A stretch of DNA of 64,000 nucleotides from Paralvinella palmiformis (taxonomy: Eukaryota; Annelida; Polychaeta; Terebellida; Alvinellidae). The notes under the pieces were generated by a model. The model had not been told where the DNA came from. It was given only the letters and a program-made list of their open reading frames with translations, and did no database searches. The DNA lies in NCBI GenBank assembly GCA_025642065.1, contig JAODUP010000844.1, positions 87,001 through 151,000 of the forward strand, read 5' to 3'. Shown piece after piece: positions 22,901-35,085 of this stretch (positions within the stretch are counted from its first letter, which is position 1; each line of letters starts with the position of its first letter). A program made the translations under genes and the position numbers.

Positions 22901-24433
22901 GTGGTTGATGAGTGTGGCTCCTGATCTATCAGAAATAAGTTGATCAGATGAAACATCCCACAGACACCTGATAAGGCTGGTATTCAATCCAAAATTGTGC
23001 AATAGCATCACCTGAAGTTCTGCAAACTGAACATCCTATCTTTAAACAGGTGATTGCTAATGATGTACAGAGGCTGTTGTTCTCATCTAATGAACCGTGA
23101 CAATGATCCCCCCCCCGAATACTAGCATTACAGGTATGTGCTCCGACATTAAAATTCATCACAATTAAGGATCCACCATGTAATGATTAGCCAACTATAT
23201 GACAACAATGTCCAACCCTGACACTATCAGTAATAGAATAATCAGCCACATAACATGATCAATCCTCAGGGCAACTGATCAGTCCGATCATTGACCCTGC
23301 CAGCCATTGGATGTTGTGGCATGATCGATGCCAACAAAACCAATTACGGTAAAATCGATCATCACGTTCAATTCCTCACGATACTTAAACTCCATTAAAA
23401 ATCAGCAACCATTTGCTTCTTGAACTTTCATGGAAGAAGCGAAGATCTGAGACAATAGCCTACCTGTCCCTTTAGCCTAGTGAGTGCGACATCACAGGAA
23501 GTGACCTTCAGGTTAGTTGGGGTGTTCTGTATGGCAGAGACAACTAGAGTCAGGTCACTGGCTTCCACTCCTGCACGTAGGCTCTAAAACAAGTAAACGA
23601 AATACATATAAATTTCTTGTGCGCTGCATACGATTATCAAGTGCAATAAAAACTCTTAAACGACCATCACTATCACCATACATAAATCAAATTTCCGCAA
23701 ACATATCTGGTTAATTTCAGGTAGTACGACAAGAAACAAAATAATTTCAAGAGGGCCTTCAAGCTTTTATCCAGGAAAGAGTTGAAAATAGTTACCAACA
23801 ATCTTGAAATAAATAAATAATTATAGATTCAGCCGGATCATCATACATTTCTAGTGTTTGTAAATACGATTGTGGCTCATTTAAGTGGCCACTTTTGTGC
23901 AAAAGAATGGGGTAAATGGACTGACTGCACATTAAGTTAGGTCACGGAGATGCACAGTTCTAATGCCAAAGTATCCAAGGATATTTGTGGAAACCTGGTC
24001 AAACAACAACTGAGATGGTAATTATATTAATATACGTATTCCCTGCTAACAGAAACAAGTTAGACTCAGAGGTTGGCAGATATGTGTAGTAAAATGGCAG
24101 AAGCCCAATGGACTTTAAGTCTCGTGGGTTAAAAAATGTTGATCTACAATTTTAAGTAGCAATATCCAGTAATGGCCCAAATGTGACTTATCCAGCTGGA
24201 GTAGCCATATTTATTATTTATGCGATGAGGACGCTGTGAACAATTTGTATTACATTTAGATGTTTGTTATGTATATATTGTGTTATAATCCTGACCAGAA
24301 TCATCATCATCATCATCATCATCATTATTAGCAGTAATAGTAACAGTGTGTGCGCCACTGTCTCCCTCATCACATACTCTCATTTAATTATAAGCCAAGA
24401 GTTTTAGAAGGTTATTTAATCTGAGTTAGGATG
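22901..24433. other. No gene seen; one short SINE-A fragment
   Basis: A minus-strand SINE-A tail fragment lies at about 23885-23935 (GTGGCCACTTTTGTGCA on the plus strand, with TAAATGGACTGA). An (ATC)n run occurs near 24300-24327. The remainder shows nothing recognisable. Confidence 0.5.
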
Positions 24434-24925
24434 CCTTTATAATAATAATGTATATTTAATAAAGCGCCCTTACTAGCAGGAGCCATTCAAAGGCGCTGTA
24501 CAAATAATATGTAATATAATATGTAAAATAATTATTTATCTGAGAAAGCGACCTTAAATAGGTGTGTTTTTAGAAGAGACTTAAATTTCCAAGAGACGAC
24601 GCATTTCTAATATTTGCCGGCAACTTATTCCACAAAGTGGGGCTGCAACACTAAACGCACAATCACCATATGACTTGAGCCGAGACACTGGCACCTGCAA
24701 TAGTATCTGACTGGATGACCTGAGTTTTCCGGATGACTTTCTAATGGACACCAGTTCACACAGGTATTCTGGCGCCATATCATTAATAGATTTATAAGTT
24801 ATTAACAGAATCTTGAAATGGATACGCTGTCTAACAGGTAGCCAATGTAGTTTTTGAAGAATTGTGGTGATATGATCATATTTTCTAGTATTTGTATCTG
24901 AGTGGCTGTAACCTCCATGTGATAT
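24434..24925 (-). mobile_element. L2/CR1-like LINE, 3' end
   Basis: The minus strand encodes MAPEYLCELVSIRKSSGKLR, then a VPVSRLKSYGDCAFSVAAP segment. After one frame slip comes LWNKLPANIRNASSLGN, and after another FKSLLKTHLFKVAF and a stop. This is the textbook C-terminus of a CR1/L2-type LINE ORF2. It is followed by a 3' UTR containing GCGCCTTTGAATGG and a TTATTATTATA tail (near 24440). Two single-base deletions and 5' truncation make it dead. It is the best preserved copy of this family's 3' end in the window. Confidence 0.88.
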
Positions 24926-25997
24926 CGGATAACGGAGTTACAAAACGTTTTCATACTTGTAACTCATGGAAATAAGTTTAATCTTTTTATGAAGTTGTTT
25001 TATTCTGACAATATTCAACAACATTCACCATTTATTTGTATATCCCATTTTATAAAAACCACATGATTCTAATTTACATACAACAATGTTTGTCATTACC
25101 TTTTTATATGTAAAATAACTCAGATACACAGAGAGAGAGAGAGACAGAGAGAGAGAGAGAGAAAGAGAACATGCACACACAGTGACACACAACACACAAT
25201 CTTGTTATCACATTATCCAAACTTCTCCCTATCTAAACAAAACATTTATTAGCATTTGTACAACTAACACGTTGTCTTCCAATACCGGATATAGTAAAGA
25301 GTACCATATTATGTGCTTTCTCTGTTTCTTTCATTCACTAATGGAATGTTGGTCATAGATTTACCCAGCCAGCCACTGCACAACTGGGCTTTACACAGCC
25401 CGGGACTTAAAAAACATGACAAGAGCCACCCGGAATCCGAGGCATACACTTTCCTACTCCGATTCAAAATGTGCACAGCCAGCATTTTTCCATGCACATC
25501 CTAACACTTAATTCTTGTTTAAGCCTTCTATAACGTTGACCAATATTTAAGGTTCTCTATCTCTGTGACCATTAATGGGAGGCCACAGAACTCTACCATA
25601 TGCGTCCAAATCTCGGGGGTAGCTATTGTCAGAATGCAGCCTTTTCAGTAGGGAATAGAGTAGACGTCACGTCACCCCTTACAAAAAGTAGCCAGCAGCT
25701 CACCCGTGGGGCCCTGTAAAACAATACGTGTTTCACCTCTTTTATTTCAACTCATAATCTTTATATGTTGTTTGGCCCATTAAATTATAGCGTTGATAAA
25801 AGTGACCTCAATACAGATTACCAATTTTTAAGTTGTTCTTCTGTTCTCTGCTAACTTTTTAACAGCTTCGCCTTGAAAATTCAGTTTTCTGTTTTTAATG
25901 CTCTGCCCACTATAGATAATTAATTAAAACACTGTCTGCCAAATAGCCTCCAGAATAACTCTTAATCCTCTTCCATTCAACATTTGACCTACCGGGT

Positions 25998-26075
25998 ATA
26001 ATAATAGTAATGAGTGTTCCTTATTTCAGCATTAGAGCCATTCAAAGGTGGTATAGGATGGAAATAAATAGTAAT
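25998..26075 (-). mobile_element. L2/CR1-like LINE 3' tail fragment
   Basis: Plus-strand AATAATAGTAATG, then ATTAGAGCCATTCAAAGGTGG, parallels the 3' UTR start of the copy at 24434 (AATAATAATG, then AGCCATTCAAAGGCGC). Only the extreme 3' end is present. Confidence 0.55.
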
Positions 26076-26245
26076 ATACAGTAGCTGGCCATACATGTAT
26101 CATTCCCCAGCTGCCAGAGGTCTGACTCTCTCTCTCTCTGAAAACACACACACATACACTATAACTAGTCCTGCTATTAATGAGATGAGTGAAATATCTG
26201 CTATTGCTTCTTTAATGTCCCAGGTAATAGCTACATTTTATTCTA

Positions 26246-26248
<3 letters not shown>

Positions 26249-26301
<53 letters not shown>
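26249..26301. repeat. (TA)n microsatellite
   Basis: Pure TA array of about 26 units, one of the longest in the window. Confidence 0.95.
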
Positions 26302-26304
<3 letters not shown>

Positions 26305-26399
26305 GGTTGCTATCATTTGGTCACAATTCTACAAGATTTATAAACATTAGGAAAACCTGTGCCCACGCCTTTATTATATTACACACACACAATCAACGG

Positions 26400-27365
26400 G
26401 CAGAAATGCTAGGGCATCTATTTGTCCACAGAACAATTTAAATTCCTCATCATCTCTATATTGAGGCACTGGACCCAGCTATTGTATCTTCCTCCAGGTT
26501 GCTTGCGTCAAATGGTAAAAACAACCCCTGATTTGGGCATGACTGTCCAGTGTTGCTCCATTGGCATTGATTACAGCCTACTCAAAGTCAACCAGAATGG
26601 TTCTGGGGTCTGGATACAGTTCCATCGAACTGCGGCACTTATCCAACAAGGCAGGGACTAATTCCTCATATATATCCTGGGTGTTGCGTTGTAGCAGAGC
26701 ATATGCTATACCAACAGTCGTGGGTCCAAGGGGGACCCGGATAACGTATATCTGAAGAATTCCAGGTGGTGCCATAGAGAAGTTGCCATCCATGAACCAT
26801 GTGTCAGCTGTAGAGAGCATACACAGGGAAGGTGGGGATGCAAAAACTATTATCCTGGAATATGACTCCTGGCCATTGTCATAGATCAGGAATGGTTCTG
26901 GTGTAGGGCCTGATGTTTGGGCCAATTCGCCTTGGACACCGAGTGAAGCAGGATCGGATGGGGCTGGCCTATTCGTATCCATTGTATCTACTTTTTCATA
27001 GTATCTTCCTCACCAGCTAACTGTCTGGCAGCAGCAGGAAGTGCAGCAAATTTGGCAGACACCATTGTTGCTGATCGTTCTGTGATGCTGGCTGCTAAAT
27101 GCTTCATGTCGACTTTGGTCTTGGCAACTGCAACTTCTCCAAACCTTACAACTATGATCCATCATATTTGGATCATAGTTGTGAGGTTTGGTGTTGAGTA
27201 CTCGACAACGGTCAAGAGATGTAGATATAACACTCTTGCAGCCGTAAAGTTGCGTTTAACACACTACCATCTAATCTGGTTTTTGGAGGTTATCTGCTTG
27301 GTGTACATTATAAAGCCGTCCAGACAAACTTTCTGCTTCCTTTGATTAGCAGTTATAATCTCCAT
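26400..27365 (-). pseudogene. FLYWCH/MULE-type transposase, decayed
   Basis: Read on the minus strand from 27365. An N-terminal zinc-finger-like part (QKVCLDGFIMYTKQITSK, then a stop inside the expected W-x-C pair) resembles FLYWCH domains. A linker follows (LAASITERSATMVSAKFAAL). Then comes the MULE transposase core: TADTWFMDGNFSMAPP with the first catalytic Asp, YVIRVPLGPTTVGIAYALLQ, and TILVDFE with the second Asp. After a frame break come ATLDSHAQIRGCFYHLTQ and, past an in-frame stop, LFCGQIDALAFLPVD. A Mutator-like transposase cuts and pastes DNA in the nucleus. This copy lacks its C-terminal third and has stops, so it is dead. The longest open piece is 26578-26982. Confidence 0.85.
27142..27188. 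repeat. 20-bp inverted repeat (hairpin) inside the MULE relic
   Basis: Left arm 27142-27161 and right arm 27169-27188 pair at 19 of 20 positions around a 7-base loop. The 14 inner pairs (ACAACTATGATCCA against its complement) are perfect. It lies in the stretch linking the zinc finger to the transposase core, where the reading frame is disturbed. Confidence 0.9.
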
Positions 27366-27376
27366 GGTTGAACTAG

Positions 27377-27735
27377 GTTGAAATTAATTTCTGATATTGG
27401 GTGGCTCTTTTTATCCCAGTAGCCCATGGAAGCCATGCATTTCAGTTAAATGAAATTAAGTGTCATTGGGAAAGTCTAGACATGTGATCTGCTGTAGTAA
27501 ACTTGAAGGTACATCAAACCGGAGCACTGTAAACGAAACCAGATCTATTTGCATTGGGGGCCATAATTTATCCCACTAGCGACCAGCTCATTAGAAGCCA
27601 CTCGTTCCAAGTGAAAGAAGTTAAGTGTCATTGGGGATGATCTGGTCAACTTGAAAGTACATCAGACAAAAGCACTATATGTAAACTAAGCCAAATCCCA
27701 GCATTGGGTGGCCCCTTTATCCTATAAACCCATGC
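27377..27735. repeat. Tandem duplication, unit about 150-160 bp
   Basis: GATATTGGGTGGC (27393), GCATTGGGGGCC (27551) and GCATTGGGTGGCC (27701) begin successive units. Each is followed by TTTATCCCA-like sequence; in the first two units this leads on to GAAATTAAGTGTCATTGGG-like sequence and then GTACATCA and a GCACT block. Two complete diverged units and the start of a third are present. It directly abuts the 5' side of the MULE relic, so it may be part of that element. Confidence 0.8.
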
Positions 27736-30225
27736 ACATATTGCAGTTGCTCATTATTTATATTTATGTATAATACTGGAGAAAACAGTATACTAATTGT
27801 ACAAAAAATCTGCAATAAATATTATGTTGCTAACACCTAATCTAAAGATAGGCCTATATTTGCAACATCCATAAACAGAACATAACATTGGCAGAGCATA
27901 CATAAACTCAAAAATATAACAATATACATGTACAGGTAAGACATAAAGTTTTGAATGTTGACGAAATGCACCCTCTGAAAATAATGACAAAATGTCCATT
28001 GGCGAAACGTCCGGATACCCTCTTACACAAATAAATACACACACACCTTCTCTCTCATTGATCACCCTCATATTACACTAAGCTGCCTTTACATTACACA
28101 ATCAATCTGGCTTACTAGAATTACGCCTGGTCTAAATACAGCCTGCCTCACCTACCAGACATTACGAGTCTCCGACACAAGTTAGACTGAAGTACTGCGA
28201 AATGGCAACAGTGACAAAACGATCTAAACCGACTTTATAACAGCCGTCGAAGCTGTGACAAAATCTCACTTTATAACGGCCGAAAGGTGTGACGAAGCAG
28301 TCTACAAATGTGACCCGTAACCGTAATGTCCAGGCCATTAAGTCTTATCGGCAAACAAGCTTAACTCGTCTCCTATTTAGGCGACTCAAACTCCACTCAC
28401 TCTCGATAGGGACGGAATAATCTGCTCTTAAGCTAACGATATTTGATGCGTCTCCAAGTAAGTTGCTAATTGCTTAATCGGACACCAAATCCCTTTAATA
28501 CTCTATGCTTCCATCGTGGGTCTCCCAAACAAAACGCTATCCTAATTCCTGGCATCCCCACTTTGACATCCTGTCAGACCCTGGACGACACCAATTTTTA
28601 GGTCCCGAACGGAACATTATTCTACATGCATCTGTTATTTTGTTGCACGAATTTTTGAAAAAGGATTGTGCCAAATTTTCTTCTTCTTGTTTAATAATCT
28701 TATAAAAGTTAGGGTTAACACTAAGGATATCACTCATTTGCTCTTTGACCCCGGCACCACGAAGCTATACAATGTGATCAGACCATTAAACCCCTGAGTG
28801 ACATACGGTTTCTAATTTGTAATCAAACACAAGCCTACAATAATTATCCGTCTCAACCAAGGAGACATTATTTACATGGCTTTAGGCCTGAGCCGATAAC
28901 AACCGAAAAACCTAAGGTGGCAGTTATATAGTCTGGCATTTTATGACTACACCATTATGACAGATAGTGAGTGACACAAAGGAATCATGGACTAAAGATA
29001 AAAAGAAACATCCTCTCTGGCTCAGAGTCCCCCGCAGGTCATTAAAGACACCTTTCCGGCCGGAGTCAGAGCTACGCTAAACACTGACGTTTGGTAATGA
29101 CACGTCACAGATGTACAGTATGGTCATACAAAAGGCTGTACCTGACGAGAAGCAGCCGAATGGCATAAAAACCATCAGGAAATGTTGTCATCCTCGCTGC
29201 TGACAGATGAGAACATATCAGAAGATGCCGTCAGAGCTGGAGACGGCGTCAGCTTTCCAGGATCAGACAACTGGCGGCGTAACGTCTTCAGATGTGGATT
29301 GGGTGAGCCATTGAGGCACTACACGGGGGTGTTCTATCCCAATTGATCGTTTACACTGGGATCGTGGTCGAAGATAAATAAATGTCTCCGGTTTACTGTC
29401 AAGGATTGATGCTCGATGTCTAAAGAGCGGAGAACTATACAGGGATAAGACGACAGTCACGACGACATATTATAAAGAAGGGCCGTAATACCAAGCCGAC
29501 CATTGACGTTTTTAATCCAGCTCGATTCAGTAATAACACATATCCAATCCGGACACCTTTAATATCCTGTGCCCACGTCGTGTGTAACATAAAACATCCA
29601 GACTCAGTCTGTGATATAGTAGAACACGCAGGCAAAGCTGGCAAGTACGTACACATACGGGAATATATCGTCAAACACACACACACACACCAAGTAAATG
29701 GGAAATATAAATATGTAATAAGTACTTGGTAAAGCCGTTACTATGAAGCCCATGTACTTTCAGAGCCAAGTATAAGTAAAAAAGTATATTTGTTTGTGTT
29801 CTCGAATACAGTAAATACTCATCACAAGGTGTCTTATAGATAAACATGTGTGTGTGTGTGTGATGCTTTACTTAGTCCTTCCATCAACATCTGCCACAAA
29901 CTGATACCCAAACATGCCAAATGACCTTTAAAATATGAAACATGATACTTCAGCAGTACTACCTGCTTCTGGACATATATTATTCACTGCCACATATCAG
30001 GTTATTCTCATTAGATAGGATGACAGTGAATAATCCCCATCCACATCAAATTCCAAACGGTTTTTGATTTGGAAACAAATTTCCGCTTAAATTCTAATGT
30101 AGACACTTAAATATCCTGATTGTATCCTAAATAGCACAAGAATTTGACTCTTCTCGAAATAGGTTATTACTGATAGATGGTGTCATAAGAATAGCATTAT
30201 CACCACCAGCAGCATTGTTAACTGA

Positions 30226-30271
<46 letters not shown>

Positions 30272-31654
30272 AACAGTTCCCAAAATATCTAAGTGAAGTT
30301 AGTGTACGGTTTCAAGTTAATCTAACATTCCATCATAATGCTATTGTTAGAGAAGTCTGTACTACGACAACCTAGGTGTGGGATTGGTGACATAATCTAT
30401 GATAGGGTTGACAAATAAGCATTTAACATCCGACGCAAGCAATGTATCAAAGTGCTTAGAATATTTTAGCTATTTATCACCCAGCTAGAATTGGGAACTA
30501 GCCGGAGTTGTATAACTGATAAACATGAATTAGGGATGAAGTAGCGGTGTAGTATCTATTAGCAGCGACACGTCTCAGTCGCTAAAACACAATCGCACTC
30601 TATTGAATGTCTAATGGTTGAGTTAATACGTACAGTAACGGCAAAGACACAATAGCTTATTATGTCAACGAGTAGTCAACAACGAAACCACACAAAACTG
30701 GCGTGAGACGAGTTCTTCGATTTTCTCTGAGCGCGTTTAAACTCTGGCATGGCTGTGCAGTTCTCCAGACATGTTCTGAGACCAGTCTATTCAAGGTCAC
30801 GGGGGGGGGGTACGGATAATGATTGTTTGTCATATTCTAGCAAGGAGATCCCAACTACTCTGATGATGGCTTACGCGGCCATTTAGTCCCACTGCGACGG
30901 GTGGCACGATCTGAAAACATTCTACTTTCAAAGTTCCACCGTCCGATCCGGAATAACACTCACAGACTCACGGCTGAACTGGACAGGTGACAGCCGATAC
31001 GGAAGACCTGATAAACAGATGTCAACATTCATGTCAACATTAATCCCCATCCGATAGAGTCTACTTTCGAAAGTGTTGACTTGAAGCATAATTTTTACCT
31101 GATTTCTAGTACAACCTCGCAACAAATATACTCAACATTAAATACGTTAGAAGATGACAGTTAAGTTAACTTTTCCTAACCCCAGTGATAATCTAACCGT
31201 TTTGTTGTTGTCTTCTGATAGCTCCAACGTGACCGTCAACAAACAATACTATATAATACGCCATCTGGTGCCTAGTTTGACAACTACATCATTTCCATGA
31301 CTTTAACATATGATGATAGCCTTGTGTTTAACGTTTGTTTGTACCCTAACCATCACAAAGTCAGCTTGTCCACGGCATTCATGGATTCAGCCCTGGATTT
31401 GCTGACGGTGTGCTGGACAAAGCACATGCCACTATGGCATATTAGTTGGCTGTTTTACAATAAACAATCGGTTAGCATATGATGATTGGCAGAATCTTTA
31501 ACTTTGTTATCTCCGGGCTCTAGAAATGATAGAATTGATGAGAAATAAGTGGGTGCTAATAATAATAATACCGTAATATAGTGTTTCAGATAACCTTGCT
31601 AATATAACTGACCAATAACAATTGATACCTTCAACTGATCTCACAGTCAGATTT
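27736..31654. other. No gene seen; repeats only
   Basis: About 3.9 kb with no supportable gene. A short tandem motif (GTGACAAAA followed by ACTTTATAACGGCCG-like sequence) is repeated about three times at 28213-28310. (CA)n/(TG)n runs lie near 29673 and 29850, a (TA)n array at 30227-30270, and a G10 run near 30800. Frames here of up to 97 codons show no motifs. Confidence 0.5.
30227..30270. repeat. (TA)n microsatellite
   Basis: Pure TA array of about 22 units. Confidence 0.95.
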
Positions 31655-31905
31655 GAAATGCGGAGTGAGTGAGTGAGTGCCGTATTGAACCTAAATGATG
31701 TTGGTGTCTGACCAGGAACATATGATCGAGGTGTTATTTCCTAACGGAAATTAAACGATCACGGCACAGTTTTTGACTGGTGAAAAAAAACATCCCCCCC
31801 CCACACACACACAGGCAGAACTGGGATTCAACCCCATGAGCTCGAAGCGTGTAATGTAATGTTGTGAACTAGCAACTGCACCAGTGAGGTCCAACCGGAC
31901 TGTAA
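31655..31905 (-). mobile_element. SINE-B copy, minus strand, with (TCAC)n tail
   Basis: On the minus strand the element has a tRNA-like T-arm (GGGGTTGAATCCCAG near 31835), a body with CGTGATCGTTTAATTTCC, and ends in CACTCACTCACTC (complement of GAGTGAGTGAGTG at 31662-31676). The same head-and-tail layout is seen at 33405-33625. A C/CA-rich stretch interrupts the middle. Confidence 0.6.
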
Positions 31906-32303
31906 ACACACTGTAACCCATCGAACACAAACGTGATGGTGCGCCAGATAGCCGGACATAATGGAACCGTTCGACAGACTGACATTTCTCATGCAGAGTC
32001 AGTCTGTGAATAATTACTTTAAACGGAACTGAAACAGGTTTTTCACTCGTTTAGATTTTACTCATAACTCAGTTTACAATCATTTTGTAGCTATTTCATT
32101 TAACAAAAGACAATTTTAAAAACTTATGCACCCTCGCTTTACTGTAGATAGTGACATTAAATGAAACAGTGGAGATAGAAAGGATGCTTACTTAATATTC
32201 TAAATTAACTTAAAATAGATAATGTGGTATTGAAAAATCAATCAAACAAGAAAGGCAATGTTTTAGAGCTGTTTCATGATTTAAAGAAAAATTACAAACA
32301 GTG

Positions 32304-32488
32304 CGCCTCCGTGGTCTAGCGGTAGCGTGCTGGACCACAGATCACTACCACCCGTGTTCGAATCCCGGCGTGGGCATATCTGAAGGTTGTTTCATCTTTC
32401 ACTTCGTCTCATTACCTTTGGAAGTCGCTCGGCCCATTTAGACTACCTTGTGCACAAAAGTGGCCGTAAAACATCAATCATCATCATC
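32304..32488 (+). mobile_element. SINE-A copy with 10-bp target-site duplication
   Basis: The full head (CCTCCGTGGTCTAGCGGTAG), the B-box-like GTTCGAATCCCGG, the body and the tail (GTAAAACATCAATCATCATC) are present. ACAAACAGTG occurs before (32294-32303) and after (32489-32498). This copy has the most tRNA-like head in the window. Confidence 0.93.
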
Positions 32489-32498
32489 ACAAACAGTG

Positions 32499-33404
32499 TC
32501 CCAATTATCAGCTGCTTGCTGTGACAGCTGTGAGGTGAAGTGTGACTTGTAACAAATAAACCAAGCACAGGCAGAATAGGGAGTGCTCATAAAACTGCAA
32601 CATGTTATTTGTTATAACTGCCGAGACTGTTAAAAAGCAGCAACTACAGTATAATGAATCATGTCTGATATTATGTCACCAAATAATGTTATAAACGGGC
32701 AGAAAATCAATTATAATCTCCAACATTTACGTGTTACAGCCACCACGGCTGGAGCGCAATGTAAAATCAGATACCTGGACTCGGGTCTCCGCACAACCGA
32801 GGGTGGCCAGACGCTTAATGTTTCGGAAGAATCTCCAGCCATGTGCAGAAAACTCTTAGCCAATAGAAAACTCCTGAAGATGGCAAGTAAAGGACAGAAA
32901 TGCAAGAAATAAACAGTTCATGACAGGCTACTTTGACTTTGTACTTCTGAAGTAAGCATATAAGGGAATCTTTAGCACTACAGCTTCAATACGGTTAAAA
33001 TATATATATTGATATTCATTTATTTTACTTCTGTGTAATAATAAAAGGTGTTTCTAAATGCACTATGTGTATGTCCGCGCGACTGTGTGCGCATGCGTGT
33101 GGTAAGTCGGTAACCTATGACAATGTCCTCCTTTTGGGAACACCACGTCTTCCCTTTTAGAAGATTAGAAATGGCCACCCTAGAATAAATACTACAACCA
33201 AAAAATCCCGGTATTCGGAAGGAATTAAGCCCCAGCATCGATAAGTCCAACGCTGGCTTTAAATACAGCACTCAGAGTCTGGATATAATCACAGTGTGGG
33301 CAGTAGCCGAAGCTGAACTAGTACACAAGGTAAAACGATCAACAAACGCCAGTACACCAAGAACGTTACCACTCATATCAACCGTAAGATAGTGCGTTTT
33401 CTCT
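32499..33404. other. No gene recognised
   Basis: A plus-strand frame at 32661-32912 and its opposite-strand counterpart lie in a locally G+C-richer patch (32740-32880) but have no family signature and no convincing splice borders. The rest is featureless. Confidence 0.4.
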
Positions 33405-33625
33405 CTCTCTCCCTCTATCACTATAACTAGTAGCGTATAGCACTGGAAACCGACAGGTTGTGGGATTGAATTCCAATATTGTTGCTCGCATCTATGAGTA
33501 GCCCCTCGGCCGCATGTCCCAGGTGATAAAAGTCTTGGGGCCAAAAAACAATCGTTCACTCACTCACTCGCTCACCCAGCCCACTCCCTCAACCACCCAC
33601 CCACCCACTCAATACATGCTCTTCC
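33405..33625 (+). mobile_element. SINE-B copy with (TCAC)n tail
   Basis: A tRNA-like segment AGCGTATAGCACTGG, then CAGGTTGTGGGATTGAATTCC, is followed by a GGCCGCATGTCCC body. It ends in TCACTCACTCACTCGCTCAC and further CCAC units. The head matches the copy at 34704 (TATAGCACTGCGCTG, then GGTTGTGGGTTCAATTCC). Confidence 0.7.
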
Positions 33626-34097
33626 TTAAGACAGTGCTATCTAAATCGATTCTCATTAAACAATATGGACGCTGGTGAAGATTAGGATCTAAAAATGTAA
33701 CAACAATACATTCAACTTCCCCAATACATCATCACCTATAATATTTTCGTGTATTTCCATCCCTTCCCGGTGCCAGCCAGTGGCCAAGTTATATATAGGA
33801 TGGTCTATTCCGGATGCTGAACCGACTACTCCTTGTATTCGGGATGGCTAACAACGTTCCGGATTATAACAGCTACGAGATGGGGGATCCTGAACTCTTA
33901 ACAGCTGCGAAATGGGACGTTAGCATCCAGCGGGACTCATCATATTAAAATACTGGTTGGGTCTAACGGAAAGCTGGGCTCCTCAGCGGAATAATGCCAG
34001 CTTTTTGCTCCTTAGTATTAGGGCTGCAATTTTTGATAATAAAACGGATTAGAAATAAAAAAGGTGATCTACAGAGGGAAATAAACATTTAATTATT

Positions 34098-34421
34098 TTA
34101 ATACAAAGGGATATTATTTTTAACCATTACCTGCCATTTGGGTACGATGAATCTGAACAACCAGCCAGTCACTGTGAGACACCCTTTGGTGAGAGGCCAA
34201 TAAAACCTAGCTTTATTCACCCAATTATACATGTGAGGAGGGCCCTCAGTTTCAAATGATGTATTCTTCATTGAGAAATATTTTGAGAGGTTTATTTCCA
34301 CATGATAACCAGAGGTTTTCATACCTTTGAAAGCAGTCTCACAACTGACAGGCAATTGCTGATTGCAAAATTTGACGAAATTCGGCAAATCAATGATCCA
34401 TTGGATGTAAAATAAACACAA
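34098..34421 (-). other. Open frame of 107 codons, unrecognised
   Basis: The frame includes GMKTSGYHVEINLSKYF, then EGPPHMYNWVNKARFYWPL and CLTVTGWLFRFIVPKWQ. Composition looks less repetitive than other chance frames, and TGGCAG|GTAATG near its end could be a donor. It lies on the same strand as, and downstream of, the C2CD2-like exons, but it does not resemble the next part of that protein as I know it. It may be an exon, a transposon fragment or chance. Confidence 0.15.
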
Positions 34422-34703
34422 CGTGCACAGGTCACAGTCTATGGTTAGAGAACGAGGTTAGAATCGTGATCAATCACAAACAGAAATACTTTCGCATTTT
34501 ACAAATGTTACACAAACATGAAGGCTGTCTAACGCGCTCAGAACCAGGCTGAGGCAAGGTTTACATGTAAATTTACGTGTTTACATAAATAAAACACATC
34601 TGCCGACAGTAGTATCTTGTTACTTAATGTAGATGAGTGTGGCGTCTAATACTTTTAATGATCTACCACATTATACCAGATCACAGTTTACTACATCTTT
34701 GTC

Positions 34704-34850
34704 AGGGCGTCCTGATGGCTCAGTACTTATAGCACTGCGCTGCAAACCACCAGGTTGTGGGTTCAATTCCAATTCATACCTGTGCTTGTGGGACATGTTT
34801 CCATGGCATCGGGCCAACGCCGAAGTTAAACGATCCAAAATATCAGCTCA
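34704..34850 (+). mobile_element. SINE-B copy
   Basis: The head GATGGCTCAGTACTTATAGC has the A-box form and GGTTGTGGGTTCAATTCC the B-box form of a tRNA. The body GGGACATGTTTCC, then GCCAACGCCGAAGTTAAACG, matches the other copies. This is the clearest SINE-B head, and the tail is short here. Confidence 0.75.
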
Positions 34851-34978
34851 GTCATACCTTTGTCGTGTTAAACTGTAGGAAATATAAAGTCAGTGGACTG
34901 CCTTCAGCTAATTTGACCACAACCTGTTCTACTTAAATTTGGCTAAACTGTGCATGAACTGTAACGTAACAGAAGAGA

Positions 34979-35085
34979 GATGATGATCGATGTTTTACGG
35001 CCACTTTTGTGCACGTGGTAGGCTAAATGGGCCGAGCGACCTCCAAAAGGTAATGAAGTGAAATCAAAGCTGAAACAACTTTCTG
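34979..35085 (-). mobile_element. SINE-A fragment (3' half)
   Basis: Plus-strand ATGTTTTACGGCCACTTTTG, then TAAATGGGCCGAGCGACCTC, is the complement of the SINE-A body and tail. The tRNA head is missing, so it is 5' truncated. Confidence 0.85.

Larger units (their letters stand above)
24926..26395. other. No gene seen; microsatellites and a LINE tail
   Basis: Holds a (GA)n run near 25130-25165, the LINE 3' tail at 25998-26075 and the (TA)n array at 26249-26301. Short opposite-strand frames at about 25310-25500 have no resemblance to known proteins. Confidence 0.5.

Noticed and set aside
23517..23714. Frame with GHWLPLLHVGSK, briefly resembling a LINE C-terminal HWLPV motif
   Set aside because: Only a few residues match and the continuing sequence does not follow any LINE order.
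24300..24330. Possible CRISPR-like or tandem array (ATC repeats)
   Set aside because: A plain (ATC)n microsatellite or SINE tail; no spaced repeats, and the sequence is eukaryotic.
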